Source: Campylobacterales bacterium
GTDB taxonomy: Bacteria; Campylobacterota; Campylobacteria; Campylobacterales; Thiovulaceae
Assembly: GCA_012963895.1 (NCBI GenBank)
Contig: DTUW01000092.1
Span: 1-6,782 of the forward strand
Direction: 5' to 3'
DNA length: 6,782 nt
The notes under the pieces are model-generated. The model was given only the letters and a program-made list of their open reading frames with translations, did no database searches and was not told the origin of the DNA. Below are positions 6,485 to 6,782 of the stretch, in pieces; position 1 is the first letter of the stretch; each line of letters starts with the position of its first letter. The position numbers and the translations under genes were made by a program.

Positions 6485-6782
6485 TTACTTTTGAGTATTG
6501 CTTATCTTCTCATTTAGCATAATGTCGAGTATCTCAAAGACTCCATTACTCGCTCGTTCCATCTGTCTAAGATGGTCTAATATCTCCTCAAAGTTCATAG
6601 GTTGCTTAGCAATCTCTTTAAATACATCTTTTGTAGCATTATGGACACTTGAATGAGGACCTTCCAAATCCATATATCGACTTGTATTGGAGAAATGGGC
6701 TTTTCCTTCTCCCTGTTCATACCACCGGCCGAGTCGGCAAGAGTGGTGATCTACAAACTTGAACATCTCTTTTTTGTTCGCT
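6485..6782 (-). CDS. C-terminal CZB zinc-binding domain, probably the end of a chemoreceptor (partial)
   Basis: The frame is open to the window edge. Five more codons (Ala-Asn-Lys-Lys-Glu) precede the first ATG at 6766, so that ATG is probably internal and the gene starts outside. The visible part carries the CZB signature HHSCRLGRWYEQGEGKAHF, with the zinc-ligand Cys (residue 10 counted from that Met), followed by PHSSVH with the His-x3-His pair (residues 38 and 42). In characterised CZB proteins such as DgcZ the fourth ligand is a His about 30 residues before the Cys; it is not in the window, which supports truncation. CZB domains bind zinc tightly and usually sit at the C-terminus of soluble chemoreceptors, sometimes of diguanylate cyclases. 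In a chemoreceptor, zinc occupancy or its oxidation state would alter signalling to CheA. Which catalytic or signalling domain lies upstream cannot be seen. Confidence 0.85.
   Translation of the reverse strand, partial: ANKKEMFKFVDHHSCRLGRWYEQGEGKAHFSNTSRYMDLEGPHSSVHNATKDVFKEIAKQPMNFEEILDHLRQMERASNGVFEILDIMLNEKISNTQK

Noticed and set aside
5871..6494. Plus-strand open frames opposite the response regulator
   Set aside because: Shadows of a gene with complete receiver and winged-helix signatures.
1..6782. tRNA, rRNA, CRISPR, transposase or attachment-site features
   Set aside because: Coding sequence covers nearly all bases; no direct-repeat arrays, transposase motifs or tRNA-like folds were recognised on either strand.

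Overview
The window is AT-rich (about one-third G+C by eye) and is filled almost wall to wall by seven genes, all on the minus strand. Together they form one tightly packed transcription unit read from right to left. The protein set points to the Campylobacterota (Epsilonproteobacteria), probably a free-living Sulfurimonas/Sulfurovum-type relative rather than a named species. The clues are a short biotin synthase of the Helicobacter/Campylobacter kind, a protein resembling the DUF3972 family known from that phylum, a CZB-type C-terminus as in many of its chemoreceptors, and heavy AGA/ATA codon use. The phylum call is inference from protein resemblance; no 16S or other marker is present.

Layout in transcription order: (1) 6782-6485, the C-terminal end of a CZB zinc-binding-domain protein, probably a chemoreceptor, cut by the window edge. 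(2) 6481-5804, an OmpR/PhoB-type response regulator with a complete phosphoacceptor site. (3) 5807-3993, a five-helix membrane protein with an extracytoplasmic LTA-synthase/sulfatase-like catalytic domain. (4) 3996-3208, an exported FecR-domain protein. (5) 3202-2366, biotin synthase BioB. (6) 2329-1829, a small HTH-plus-coiled-coil protein resembling DUF3972. (7) 1825-1, a second LTA-synthase-like membrane enzyme, cut only at its extreme C-terminus. Junctions are 3 nt, a 4-nt overlap, a 4-nt overlap, 5 nt, 36 nt and 3 nt. The 36-nt gap is the only real intergenic space. It carries a good extended -10 element overlapping a perfect 7-bp inverted repeat, and a good ribosome binding site, so the last two genes may also have their own promoter.

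Taken together, genes 2, 3, 4 and 7 look like a regulated cell-envelope module: a two-component regulator, two paralogous membrane-anchored phospho- or sulfo-transferases/hydrolases, and an exported FecR protein. bioB sits in the middle as a metabolic passenger or coupled function. The two LTA-like enzymes both appear to use serine where LtaS has its catalytic threonine, and the second has an altered DNH metal motif. Neither substrate can be read from the sequence. A separate, sequence-wide signal is the near absence of the 4-bp palindromes GATC, GTAC and ACGT.
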